From assembly GCA_012295275.1 (NCBI GenBank), contig CM022673.1, forward strand, positions 13,449,288 through 13,488,287: a stretch of DNA of 39,000 nt, read 5' to 3'. Below the pieces are notes generated by a model. That model did not search any database, was not told where the DNA came from, and worked only from the letters and a program-made list of their open reading frames with translations. Made by a program: the position numbers and the translations under genes. Origin of the DNA: Chrysomallon squamiferum (taxonomy: Eukaryota; Mollusca; Gastropoda; Neomphalida; Peltospiridae). This document shows, in pieces, positions 1 through 11,130 of the stretch (position 1 is the first letter of the stretch; each line of letters begins with the position of its first letter).

Positions 1-786
1 AACAATAAGTAACAGTGATCTGGTTTACAAATAAAAATGCTATTAAATGTTAAACATGTGAAAAAAAACTGTTGTTTCAACATCTACAACAACATCAAAT
101 GTTTTACTTCATCGGAATTAGCGTAACTTGAGGTAATGGACCAATACTGAAATTACTAATTATGTTAAATACTAAATTTTACAATAGAATGGTTTAACAA
201 TGAAATTGTCTTGTCTGCTGATCTTTATATGAAATGTTGTAGTAGTGAAACCTCATTATAATCCAATGCTGTACTTTACCACACAAACCCTGCCTCACCC
301 TCTAACAATTAAACTCCCAATGAATTCCAGTGCTGAATCACATATGAAATGGCCTAAAAGTGAGAGCTTGCATAAATTATACACTGAATTCCTTATGAAA
401 AAGCTCAAAAAAAAAAAAAACAAAATGTAAACATTTTTAGCTGAGATATTTAAAATAAAAACCTGAATGTAATTAAGTACTGAATTCTGTGTGAAAAGGT
501 CTAACTGTGAAAGAAGTAATTGTAATCAAATAGTGAAATTCACACAAAATGGACTGACATAAATTTCTTTACCGTAATTAACAACTACAATCAGATATAT
601 TATATTCCACGTGAAATGGTCTAATAAAAATAAAAGAACTATTCATGAAACCATCATGCACTGAGATATTGCATACGCTAAAAAATGGTGACCAGAGAGG
701 CAGATAAAAGTCTTTTAAAAGCCAAGTTATTGCTCCAAGTTTTCTGTTAATGTCCTTTATCCAAACTGTATGTGTGTCTGAAATCT
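1..786. repeat. 3' flank of the VOPP1-like gene, degenerate repeats
   Basis: No coding region is supported here. On the minus strand this lies downstream of the VOPP1-like stop codon. On the plus strand a loose motif of the form ctgaattc...gtgaaatggtcta recurs near 332, 383, 479, 531 and 600. It suggests an old, diverged tandem repeat with irregular spacing. The two small open frames at 245-430 and 578-790 have no recognisable content. Confidence 0.35.
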
Positions 787-1227
787 TCAAGTGCCATTTA
801 TTCCTGGTCCCCCGAACACCTCTGAGTAGGATGGTGGTGGTTCAAAAGGTGGAGTCTTCGTTGGCTTTGCCGAGCTGTAGGCAGGGGGAGGGTGAGAAAT
901 GGAGGCAAAAAACTGGCTGTTTCCACGGAAATCATTCTGGGGTATGAGATCTGGCTCTGAGGAAGAGCACTGGAAATGGAAAAAAAAAGTAATGAATCAA
1001 AACTAAATACACCAGTTTTGACTAAATCAGCAACAGGAAAGAGACTTTTGTTATAGTTATTTTTGAATTTAACAATGCAGTGTTGAGGTAAAATGGCATA
1101 TCAAAGGGAAAAAAAAATGTGATATAAATTAGAATTAAAAATAAATATTTAGGGTCCATTTTTGACAGCTAATCCATTACTGTTTTACAATAATAACAAC
1201 AACAATAACAATATAATAATAATAATA

Positions 1228-1295
<68 letters not shown>

Positions 1296-4200
1296 AATAA
1301 TAATAATAATAATAACAACAATAATAACTTTTTGTTTGTAAGGAAAAAATAGATATTCTTTCATGATAGCTGCAATTAATTTTGTTGTCAATTTTTTTGT
1401 TAAGTTCTATGATGTGTTGTAAATATCAATTTGTGAATGTATTTATTTCTGTAAATTTACAGCTATCATGTTTCCATGACACATTCACTCATCAGTCAGT
1501 GTTGTTAAGCATTCTTTAGCAGGTCACATTTTTAAAAAAAAGCTCACCACATGTACTGTATGAGACGCTGACCCAGTTCGCAGTGGGCTGTAGCCAAAGC
1601 CACTGATAAATATTACTCCCTGGTTTTGTCGGAATCTCCATAAACAAGTACAGGCAGACAACAGCAAGAGAAAGAACACAAGACCAAACCTGGAAACAGA
1701 AAACAAAATCTATAATAAGTTTGTTTTAAAAATAATAATAATAAAATATAAATGTTTAATAAATTAATATTAAAAAACAAAATAAGTAATAACTTTGTTT
1801 TAAAAAGAATAATTATAAAAATAATAATAATAAAATAAAATGTAGCACTTGGTAACTGTGATTGTCAAAACTTTAAACAATAACAATTTTTCCAAAACAA
1901 AGTAAAAATGAGAGAAATAAATATGAAAATATTACTAAAGGAATAAATATGTATATATATATATATATATTTTTTTTCAAAACCATAAAAATAAGTAAAT
2001 AAGAAACAATAATAAAACTAAAACACCACTGACTAATTTTACAAAAAAGAAATACAAAAATATTTCTAAAAGAAAAGAATCATATGTGGTAAAAATAAAA
2101 ATTAAGAAAAAAAATCAAAACATTAAAAATATACTAGTTGAGAATATACATAACTGATAAGAGATATAAAATAATACAAACCAGAAGTACCACAGTTCCC
2201 ACACTTTGTATGAAGTGCAGCAGAGATTATCACCACAACAATATTCATCTTCATTACACCTATCACATCAAACATCACAGTTTTATATACTCATTCTCAA
2301 TACACAATAAAAATTAAATATTTTATATTCAAAAATTGAAGTATTATATATTCATCTTCATTAAACAACAAAAATTAAAAATTATATATTCTCCTTATTA
2401 AAAAAAAAAAAAAAATATTACAACAAAAACCAAATATTTGTTTTGATTTATATACTGACAGTACTGTATTTGTGATATTTAAATAAAAATTTTAAAAATT
2501 ATGGCTCATTAAATTAATATTTAAAAGATTTTTTAAATGTATTCACATACAATAACAGTGCATTAAATTATTTACCATGACATTCAATACCTATAGTTAA
2601 TAACTGAATAAAAACAAATGTTAAAGAAAAATACTAATGTTACGCTTTTTCTGGTTAAATTAGGTATACATTACAATTGATAAATTTAAAAAAAAAAAAC
2701 ACAACTGAATACAGATTAACACATTTTCAACAAAGAGATAAGATTTTCTTGTCATGGTAACAAACTGATACAAAAAAATGATATCCATATTTAACTCACC
2801 TTTTACTATCACAGTAGTATGCTACAACCTACAAAGACAACAATATTCACAGACATTTATATAACATAACAAAAATTCTGACAAAAGAATCTTAAATTGT
2901 TCTGAAAATGATAGTGGTTGGGATGACTGAAACTCTAACATAAGCAACATCTACTACATTAAGAAAAAAATGCATTAATGTGTCAGCACAATAAAGGCAT
3001 TTTTTGCATTAGCTTAAAATAGTTGCACATTAATTTCATGTTTTTCAGTGTATGTTTAAAAAATAAATGCTTTTCTCATGATCTGCTCTCTGCTGGATAT
3101 TCAAGAGTTAGAAATGTGAAGTATTTATTCATTCTTACTATCAATGGGAAAACTAAGAATGATGTATACCCTGCTGTCCTACACTGATCTCAATTTGATT
3201 GTAAACATAACAGTTATATTTCTTAACTTTAATTGATTTAGTCATTAAAATTATTTTTTCATTATTTTAAACCTTTAGTTATATGAAAGCCTAAGTAGTG
3301 CAGCTTTTAAGTTTGTTGTTCACAATATATATTATGAATGAGTTTATCAGTTTATGAAAAGAAACCTTTAACAAAATTTAGAAATTATTCTTAGACTTCA
3401 CAACTATCTTCTAACAGAATTTTATCTACAAATTAATTATACTGAACTATTTCTCCTTGATTTTAACAAATGGTAAAAGGTAATTCACATGTTCTGCTGT
3501 AATAACAATAACTTGGGTTTCTATAATTTGTAATTTACCTGAGAATACCTTGAATAAAAATGAATGTTTATTATTTATCTCTCACTTGTATAAAAAATAG
3601 AATAAACCCATAATATTATAAACACGAAGGAAAAATGGTTTAGACCCCAAAAGTTCGTATTTTTCTCATTTATTAATTATTTATTTGGTTGTCCAAAATG
3701 TAATATTAATACTGACAATGGTATTTTTGTATTACAACGAAAATACGTTTCCACTTCCAAGTCGTCAGAAAATATACACAGATGTTATTGTATTTAAAAT
3801 AAACAAAGATATAAAACATTTATGACTCATTTTATATCTTTCAGTTTTCTAAGGAATGAGACTGTTAGTTTTTAAATAAACTGAATCGAGTCATGTCAAT
3901 TTTCATATTTCGTTATCTTTAATTTAATTATTAATAAGTTATTAACATTGTGATCATAATTAAATAAAATAGTAACATTAACTATAGACAGACATTTATG
4001 AAAATCTGAACATCGTATTGTTATTATGTATTGAGCTTTTTTTTTTGAAAATATTCTTATATACTTCATATAGTTTTAATTATGGCACATGGAGAGCTGA
4101 GATAAAGTGTTTTAGCCGACACAATATTCTAGGAATCAGAATGATTACGATTTTTACATCCTGTTGACTTGTAGTTCAATAATTCACGTTATTAACAGAT

Positions 4201-4358
4201 GTTGTATAAATTACATCATAAGCTAAAATAGTATGATTCTATTACAAAATGAAGCAAACAACTGGTATAAGCATTTGTACTGTCATAGCAATACATAATC
4301 ATACCTGAGACAAAGAATTAGACAAACACGACAAAAAAGCTACTGTTTTGACTGCCAT
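787..4358 (-). CDS. VOPP1: WBP1/VOPP1-family small membrane protein
   Basis: Five exons on the minus strand join in phase: 4305-4358, 2800-2828, 2182-2259, 1548-1689 and 787-969, giving 161 residues and a TGA stop. Every junction has GT-AG ends. The start at 4358 has a good context (AAAATGG). In order the protein shows a weak N-terminal hydrophobic stretch, a Cys-rich lumenal segment (Cys 24, 29, 35, 36, 41, 42, including CCGDNLCC), the family signature ELWYFWFG leading into one membrane span at about 50-71, and a cytosolic tail with two PPxY motifs, PPAY at 129-132 and PPSY at 146-149. In this family such motifs bind WW domains, for example those of NEDD4-type ubiquitin ligases, on endolysosomal membranes. 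LWYFW favours VOPP1 over WBP1/WBP1L, but the paralogue call is inference. The exon of 29 bases was placed by phase and splice signals alone. The gene is divergent from TACO1. Confidence 0.86.
797..802 (-). terminator. possible polyadenylation signal inside the last codons
   Basis: The minus strand reads AATAAA eight bases before the VOPP1-like stop codon. I saw no other AATAAA or ATTAAA on this strand between the stop and the window edge; only weak variants (GATAAA near 755, TATAAA near 225) occur. Its use would give an extremely short 3' UTR. This is a sequence match only. Confidence 0.25.
1195..1328. repeat. compound AAT/ATG trinucleotide microsatellite
   Basis: AAC and AAT triplets pass into a long pure run of ATG triplets (about 1229-1293) and back into AAT and AAC. 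It lies in the last intron of the VOPP1-like gene, between exons 1548-1689 and 787-969. A poly-isoleucine open frame on the minus strand here is a product of the repeat. Confidence 0.95.
2829..4304 (-). other. VOPP1-like intron 1
   Basis: This is AT-rich intronic sequence between the start-codon exon and the 29-base exon 2. I see no coding potential, RNA gene or mobile element in it, only scattered A and T runs. Confidence 0.7.
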
Positions 4359-5360
4359 TTTGTTTGTGACCTGTGACCTTAAACATCTGATCATTTTCTA
4401 TTTTGTTGATATTAAATAAAACATTAAACTATCTCATAAACGTATGTTGTAATTATAATTAACCAGTAATAGAAATTAACGTGTAAACTTTTATTTTCCG
4501 AAATTTTATGTTTAATGAAAATATATTGACATTAAAGTTAATCGAAAGGTAGATAAATATTGATAACCGATGGAAATGACATTTATTGGAAGAGCCAACC
4601 TTCTACAAAAATATGGTTTTCATTATCACCTTGATTGGTTAGTATTTTTAGAAGTAGATAATAGTCTACCCACAATTCTTTTCGATTCGCTAAATAAACG
4701 GGAAAATCCGAACTATTCCGAAACTTTCGCATTGTTTCGTCAACCACCATCATGAAAATGACCTACAGTTTTCGCTAAAACAGAGTTATCTATCTTTGAT
4801 GAAATCGTGACAAAAAGCCAAAGGGAAAAAACATGTGTTTGTGTAATTATTTTGTGCTTTATTTCTAAGTTATCCGTGTCTAAAATAATATTACCAGTGC
4901 TTCTGTGATCTTAAAGCTTATTAATATTTAAAATTCGTTTAATTAGGTTTACAAGTTTAGTTGTTTCTTTGTATGAATATTAATGTTTGTCAATGATTGA
5001 GTGAAGGTTATTTAACAGTTATAGAATTCTTGTTAGAAAACATTATTTAATGGCTTTAATTTAATCTATCTCGCTCTCTTTCTCTGTCTTTCTGTTTCTC
5101 CCACTCTCGCGTTTTATAATAGCGTCAGGGATTTTTTTTCTCAACTTACAGTCTTAAAATGCGTAGTACGTCATATAAGTTGCAGTCAATTTTTGAAATA
5201 TTTTGAGTGGATTATTAAATAAAACAAATCTTCTTGCATTGATTTATGTTTAGATGATATTTGTACTTCATGTTTCAATAGAGAAGAAAAACAAATTCTT
5301 AAATTATGCTTGTTAATTTTTTTTTTTTTTTTCTCTTTAGAATCAACCTGTTCAGCAAGA
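4359..5360. promoter_or_regulatory. divergent intergenic region and TACO1 5' UTR intron end
   Basis: The region separates the VOPP1-like start (minus) from the TACO1 start (plus), so it should hold both promoters. A pyrimidine-rich stretch at about 5069-5109 ends in CTCTCGCG. At 5320-5340 a long T tract followed by TTTAG is a clear splice acceptor 20 bases before the TACO1 ATG, so TACO1 has at least one intron in its 5' UTR. Its upstream donor was not identified. The open frame at 4570-4755 shows nothing recognisable. Confidence 0.5.
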
Positions 5361-7478
5361 ATGAGTGGTCAAACTAACAACATTATGCGCTGTATGAAAT
5401 ATTTGGGTTTTATCAGACAGACGGCTGGATGGACTCTTCCTGTTTGTCTGCATACGTTACGACCAGCTAGTGCCAGTCTTGGAAGATCATCATGTTTTCA
5501 TCATGTACAAAAGTACAGCACACTAACAAACACAACATTCAGTGTGAATCGGATAACAATCCGAGATTGTCTACCTTTCGTATGTTGTCGGGGTATGGCT
5601 GGCCACAGCAAATGGCACAACATTAAAAATATTAAATTTGCTAAAGACAGTGAGAAGTCAAAACTTAGTTTACATTATTCACGGAAGATAAAAAGTATCA
5701 TCCGAGGTTTGTATGTATTAAAAATCATGCCAGTTAATGTGGAAAAAAAAAAAACATACCTTTTATTATGTTTTTTCTTCCATTTTTTTATCTTTTAATT
5801 GTCATGTGGAATCAGTTAACAAATGTTATATTTTTTTTTTTTTTTTTTTTCTAAATGCTTTTTGAGATACATTTAAACAATGAAATAAAATTATTATTAT
5901 TTTTATATATATGAATGTAAAGAATAATAAAATTTGTGGTTTTTAAAAACATTTTATGTTGAAAATACAAGTGTAAAAGAAATATGTTTTAAAACTGCCT
6001 CTTTGCTTAGACACAGAGCTTGTTATTTTAATTTGCAGAGACTGGAAATGCTGATCCAAAGTTCAATAGTCGACTTGCTAGTGTCATCTCTGAAGCCAAG
6101 ACTAAGAATGTTCCCAACAGTACGTTAGAGACAGCAATCAGCCAAGCTGTAAGTGAAATTGTTTAGTTTAGCATAAAACTATTTTATTTTTAATTAACAT
6201 TATGATTACCTTAAACAATAAGGAGTTGTTTTGGAAGAATATTTTTATCAGACACTTTCATTACTGTAATGTAAAAGATGAAATATAAAAATACATAGAT
6301 GTCTTATTAATCACATTATTAATATTATGTGTGAATATATTTTTTAAAATTCTAGGTAAGATCAAAGGACTCAACAAAGACAGTTTTGTTTGAAGGTCGG
6401 GGGCCTGCAGGATCATGGTTCATTATTGAGACCGCAACTGATAAACCTATAAAAACAAAGAACGATCTGCAATCGATTTTCAAAAAATTTGGGTATTTGA
6501 CATTTAAATAAGACTATTTAAAATTTGGTTGTATTAATATTTAAACCTTTGCAAAATTTAAATTTGGATCTAGTGGTGATCAGACCTGAGACGAATTAAA
6601 AAATAATTTAAAAAACTATTATTAAAAAATAAATTAAACTGTTTTGATGCTTAAATTTGTGACAATAAAAAATCTCTCTAGGTTGACATTAAAGCATTTT
6701 TTTTGTTCTGTTTTAAGTGGGCTGCTTGGAGAACCAAATTCTGCAAGACATGCATTTGAACACAAAGGCATCATAGAAGTGACTGTCAAAGAGGACAAAG
6801 TAGATATGGATAAATATGTTGAGATTGCCATAGAAACAGGTGCAGAAGATGTCCACCTTCAGATTGACGAGGACAAGAACAAATACCTGGAGGTAGGTGA
6901 TGATTACTCAGGTGTGTGTAGTCAAGTCAGATAAACAGATAGATTAAATACGTATTAGTTTTTGTTTTTGTTAAATATACCTCTGATTGTATAAATAAAT
7001 CTTGGAGTAATTTTTGATATTGTGATGAAGTATGACATTAATTATAATAAATCTTTACAAATTCGTTAATGGTAACATTTTCCTGTATTTTCAGTGTATG
7101 TATGTTACAAAAATGTTTTGTATTTTATCAGATATTTATGCAGATAATGTTTAATTAAAAAGTCATTACTTTTATAACTGGATCAGAAGACATATTTATA
7201 TAAACACAGCTCTTCTTATATCATCAACGACATTTCTTTGTTGTTTCAAATGTCAGTTTTTCTGTGAACCGGAAGAGTTAAACCAGGTGAAGAAGAAACT
7301 TGAACAGCAGGGACTTGATGTGCAGTCAGCGTCTGAGGAATATTTCCCCACGCTGCCCGTGAAACCAGCGGAAGAGGAGATAGAAGTAATATCACGCCTC
7401 ATGGGCAGACTGGAGAGAGATTTTCCTGAAGTGATTCGAATTCATGTGAACATTGACATGGATAATTTGTCAGAATAA
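5361..7478 (+). CDS. TACO1: TACO1, mitochondrial translational activator (YebC family)
   Basis: Five coding exons join in phase: 5361-5706, 6039-6148, 6356-6492, 6718-6892 and 7257-7478, giving 329 residues and a TAA stop. Residues 1-78 are rich in Arg, Ser and hydrophobics and lack acidic clusters, as expected of a mitochondrial presequence. The YebC-like domain starts at about residue 79 with AGHSKWHNIKNIK. It continues through EGRGPAGSWFIIE, FGGLLGEPNSARHAFEHKG, AIETGAEDV and a C-terminal RLERDFPEVIRIHVNID segment, the usual order of conserved YebC blocks. In vertebrates TACO1 promotes translation of mitochondrial COX1 mRNA; the same role is inferred. The start was chosen as the first ATG after the acceptor at 5340; Met9 or Met12 are alternatives. 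Length is slightly above the roughly 300 residues of the vertebrate protein, because of the long presequence. Possible poly(A) signals are at 7832 and 8116. Confidence 0.95.
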
Positions 7479-8948
7479 CGTGACACGAGTGCTCGGTGAA
7501 CTTCACAAGTTGTAGAGCTTATGACACGTAATTCAGAGTCATTGCTCTTAAATTAATCTCTTGTGCTTTTAAATATTACAAGGATTTACGGATAGGTTTT
7601 TTTTTTTCCTTTGTAGTTATTCTATTCTAGAATATCAAGCATTTTGTGAAGGCCCTGAATATTTTATAATCACGGAAAAAAACAATCTGTAAAATCCTCT
7701 TTTAAACGTTTAAAATATTGTTCACTCATTCAACAGTACCCATGTCCAGACATTTCATTTAATATTAACTCATTTTATTATTATAAAAAATTATTTTAAT
7801 GGTATTATTTTATTTTATTTTGAAGATAACAAATAAAAAGATTTTGATTTGTTTTCAAGCTGTTTTTAGTTTTATACATATTTAAATGTTATACGGATTG
7901 ATGGATAGATTTTTTTTCCCTTTGTTCTTATATGAAGTCACTATTCTAGAATTTTGAACATTTTGAGGAGATAACAAGTAAAACATTTTTTTTTTCCCCC
8001 AAGCTGTTTTTAGTTGTGTGTGTATGTACATTAAGAAAATACTTAATGTGTACATGCAATGTAAATCTATATATTTTTAAACGTTGCAGTGTTATACATT
8101 TTTCATTGCAAAGTGAATAAAAACAGTTTTAAATTTAATGGTCATTAACATTAAGAAATCAGTTTATTTAACAGGAGAAAGAAAAGTTAATTGTTTTGAC
8201 AGAAATTTATGATTTTGTTATTTGTAAGTAAAATATATTGAATGAATAAAAAAAAAATTCATTTGTTGTATGTCTTTATACAGTGAGATTATTTATTTAA
8301 ACAAGTTGTGTTTTATTTTATCAAACTATAGTTACTAACAAATATTGTGTGTGAGAGAGGGTTTGGCTGGTATAATGATACATAGGCTGTGTGGTTAGCT
8401 TTTACAGTTTTAAATAGATTTCTGTATAATTGTTTAACAAGAAAATAAGTTTATTTTTTATTTATTTTAATTATTTTCGTTTTAAATCATTTAGAAGAAA
8501 AAAAAAAAAAAAATTCTTACAAATAATTTTGTTCAGCTTGAAAGTTAATAAATACCTACCACACCTTCTCACACTTTTTTTGTCCTGTTCAGACATAATG
8601 GAAAAATAGTTTACTTGTGTATCATATGATAGGAAATGCTGATATTTTAATCTGTTATAAGAATTCATATTTTATTCATCATTATTTTCATGATCATTAT
8701 TATTAATACATTATTATGATAGTTGGTATCATTTGTAAAATACTTGAATTACTATTATTTACAAATGTTTGTGTTTTTGTTGTTTATTCTTCCAAACACT
8801 TAAAACTGCTCATATTTTGATAATTATTTTGTAATGAGTAAATATACGTATGCGTGCTGCCATTGCAGGAGCTGAATTCATTGACTGTGAAAAAGGGATT
8901 TGTTTTGTCTACATAATCCCATATTCCTATAACATTAAAAGAATATGG
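7479..8948 (+). other. TACO1 3' UTR and intergenic DNA
   Basis: AATAAA occurs at 7832-7837 and 8116-8121 and could end the TACO1 transcript. The rest is AT-rich with A/T runs, for example poly-A near 8499-8513. No gene is supported. A small minus-strand open frame overlapping 8784-8996 runs into the transposon-like element that follows and has no recognisable content. Confidence 0.5.
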
Positions 8949-9243
8949 CTGGGGCAGATCTAGAGGAAAGTTCCAAAGCGTCCGCGCCCCCCCCATGTTT
9001 GATAAATGCCCCTTTTGTTGGGATTTTCTTTGTTTGTTTTTACAGATTTATTTAGTTTTTTCAAATTTCTGTCAGTGTATAGAACACTGTAGAATACATC
9101 TGCCTGCGTCTCTGTTGTAGCACTATTATATTATGGCCCATGTAAAGCATGTGTATTTTTTCAGTAGTGCCTTTTCATAATGTTATTTTGCCCTTTTTGT
9201 CGCGGACACCCCTCTGTCATCAGAAAACCTGGATCCGCCCCAG
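8949..9243. mobile_element. short non-autonomous element with hAT-like inverted ends
   Basis: The left end reads CTGGGGCAGATCTAG and the right end, reversed, CTGGGGCGGATCCAG, matching at 13 of 15 bases. GTCCGCG recurs inside both ends, about 32 and 37 bases in. The core GGGCGGATCCAG resembles terminal repeats of many hAT-superfamily elements; that is family knowledge, not a search result. No transposase fragment is visible, so it would be a MITE of 295 bp. Flanks share TATG, but there is no clean 8-bp target duplication. The high local GC and a run of eight C residues stand out from the AT-rich surroundings. Confidence 0.6.
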
Positions 9244-9399
9244 TATGATACCCTAAGGAAATTGATCAATAGTTTTAAAGAGACGGTTTAAAAAAATATA
9301 TTACGTAATCGTATTTTTTGAACAAGAGAATGGTCGGGGTGAGGTATATTTCACCTATATTTCACTAAAAACAAAATTAATATTTCCTATAATCATCAG

Positions 9400-9545
9400 C
9401 TTCATCGCGTTGTACGTAGGGAAAACAATCTACGTTCAGAACTGAAACGCGTCCTTGTCCGAACTTACGATACACGTCTGACAGAAACTACTCGGAAGCG
9501 ATCGGGGCGCGTGCTTTACCTGCCGTACGTCCATAATGCGATTTG
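9400..9545. promoter_or_regulatory. CpG-rich patch, possible promoter or unknown element
   Basis: This segment is far richer in G, C and CpG than its surroundings. It holds nested inverted repeats, CGCGTT at 9406 against AACGCG at 9446, and ACGTAG against CTACGT. No frame gives a recognisable protein. It could be a promoter or 5' UTR exon of the LRR gene downstream, of an unannotated transcript, or a mobile-element remnant. Confidence 0.3.
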
Positions 9546-9708
9546 CTACATGATATGAAACAACAAAAATGACTCAATATTCAGAGAAAACTACATCAAC
9601 CATCTTCAGTTATAAGCATTTGTACGATTTACATTAGAATTTGTCATTGGAAACAGAAGTACTAAAGGCATTTATTAACGTATTATCTGATTAGTAAATG
9701 GTGTAAGT

Positions 9709-9780
9709 GGGCCACTGAGCAGAATTGATCCTGCTACTCTAAAGACCAGTGTTCTGACAATTCGTTCCTAACGACGTTCA
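9709..9780 (-). repeat. tRNA-like, possible SINE head remnant
   Basis: On the minus strand GGATCAATTCT (9721-9731) matches the RNA polymerase III B-box consensus GGTTCRANTCC at 9 of 11 positions. It sits in a short stem with GCAG and CTGC arms, like a T-arm. A tRNA-sized stretch precedes it, but a convincing A-box and cloverleaf are missing. A decayed tRNA-derived SINE is the best reading; chance is possible. Confidence 0.28.
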
Positions 9781-11120
9781 CCAGAAATGAAAACATCGCA
9801 TATATAATTTCAAATGGCCCATTATATTTATTTTAATCACTGCATATACTGATATTGACCTTTAATTATTAACGCTAATTAATAATTTATTACTATTAGT
9901 ATTATGATCCATTGGCGTTTATTAAGTCATTAAAACTCATTTATACAGAGATCGCTTCTAAGACAGGCGTTTTAGAAGAGTTTTAATTCCTACCATTTAA
10001 ATACAGTTTCGATATTTATACAGTATTTTGAAGTCATTGTTTATATATATGTCGTGGTTCAGAAAACCAGAAAAACTGAGGAATCGGGAATACCTCCGAC
10101 CACCAAAGACAGCAGATAAAATAACGACATGGTACCTGTACTAGAAAATAAAGACATCTTGTGCATCTAAAATTAAGAACACGATTTTGACAAATCTAGA
10201 TAGTATGCAGGCTTACCTCGCTATATCTGGATTCAATTTCAAAACTTCCCAACCAATCGCAGTTGACGTCTGCTTAGCTGTCAATCTGGTACTGTTCACT
10301 TAAACGACGACCGCTGGTTCCGGACGACAAAAATTTACGCATTTACATAATCATTAACAGGTTTGTTTGTTAATGTTATTATCCTAAGTATTTTATTTAT
10401 AACAAATAATATGTTAGACGTAGATAACTGACAGCTGATTGTTAATTAAATATAAAAATATAAAACAGTTTTTCTATAGTTAATTCGTTTTATTTTATAT
10501 TTTATAATTTATGTATGTATGTATGTATTTAAACAGTTTAATTTTTCTCTTAATTTACTTCAGTATCTGAACAAAAACGATGACTTTAATTCAGATTTGT
10601 TTTACACACACACTCATATATAGTTAGTAGTTGTACTAGTTGTTGTAGCAGCAGCAGTAGTAGTAGTATTGCTTTATTTATTATAATATGATTGCTAATT
10701 TTTACACGTAACTGCTATTCGTTATTATTTAAAATATCTGATGCTTTTTTCAGTCTATTGTTCATATTCACTGCAATTTGTTTTGATTAGAATTTATATT
10801 CATTTTATTAATATTAATCAATTTCATTTCAATAAATATATAGATACAACATAAAAATCTAATTCAAGACATTTTCTAACAATGCTTAATATGCATTACG
10901 AGCCAGAATGATTAAAAATAATAAATATAACATTCTATATTAAATTATATTTCTGTTGTATGTCTCTTCCAGTTGGAAACGCATGCATACATACACACAC
11001 GCAGGTGTTGGTCCAAAGAAAGAACTAGTGTTTAAGAAAAAGACAAATTTCACGTTAGGTTTTTGTTTCCATATTTAATATTTCATTTTTAATTTTTTTT
11101 TTTTTTTATTATTATTTCAG
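9781..11120 (+). other. upstream region of the LRR gene
   Basis: No coding exon is supported. The T tract and ATTATTTCAG ending at 11120 are a clear acceptor, so a 5' UTR exon must lie upstream. A possible donor is ACAG/GTTTGT at 10361-10362, following a relatively GC-rich stretch at about 10260-10340; this pairing is a guess. Short simple repeats occur at 10511-10530 (ATGT) and 10640-10670 (AGC/AGT). Confidence 0.4.
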
Positions 11121-11130
11121 AACCACTGCC

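Noticed and set aside
1185-1391. Minus-strand open frame of poly-isoleucine
   Set aside because: Translation of the AAT/ATG microsatellite inside an intron of the VOPP1-like gene.
4570-4755. 61-codon open frame between the VOPP1-like gene and TACO1
   Set aside because: No recognisable motif and no splice or leader context; the length is unremarkable in this composition.
5310-5360. N-terminal extension of TACO1 reading from an ATG at 5310
   Set aside because: It runs through the T tract and splice acceptor ending at 5340, so it is intronic; the ATG at 5361 is the first in the exon.
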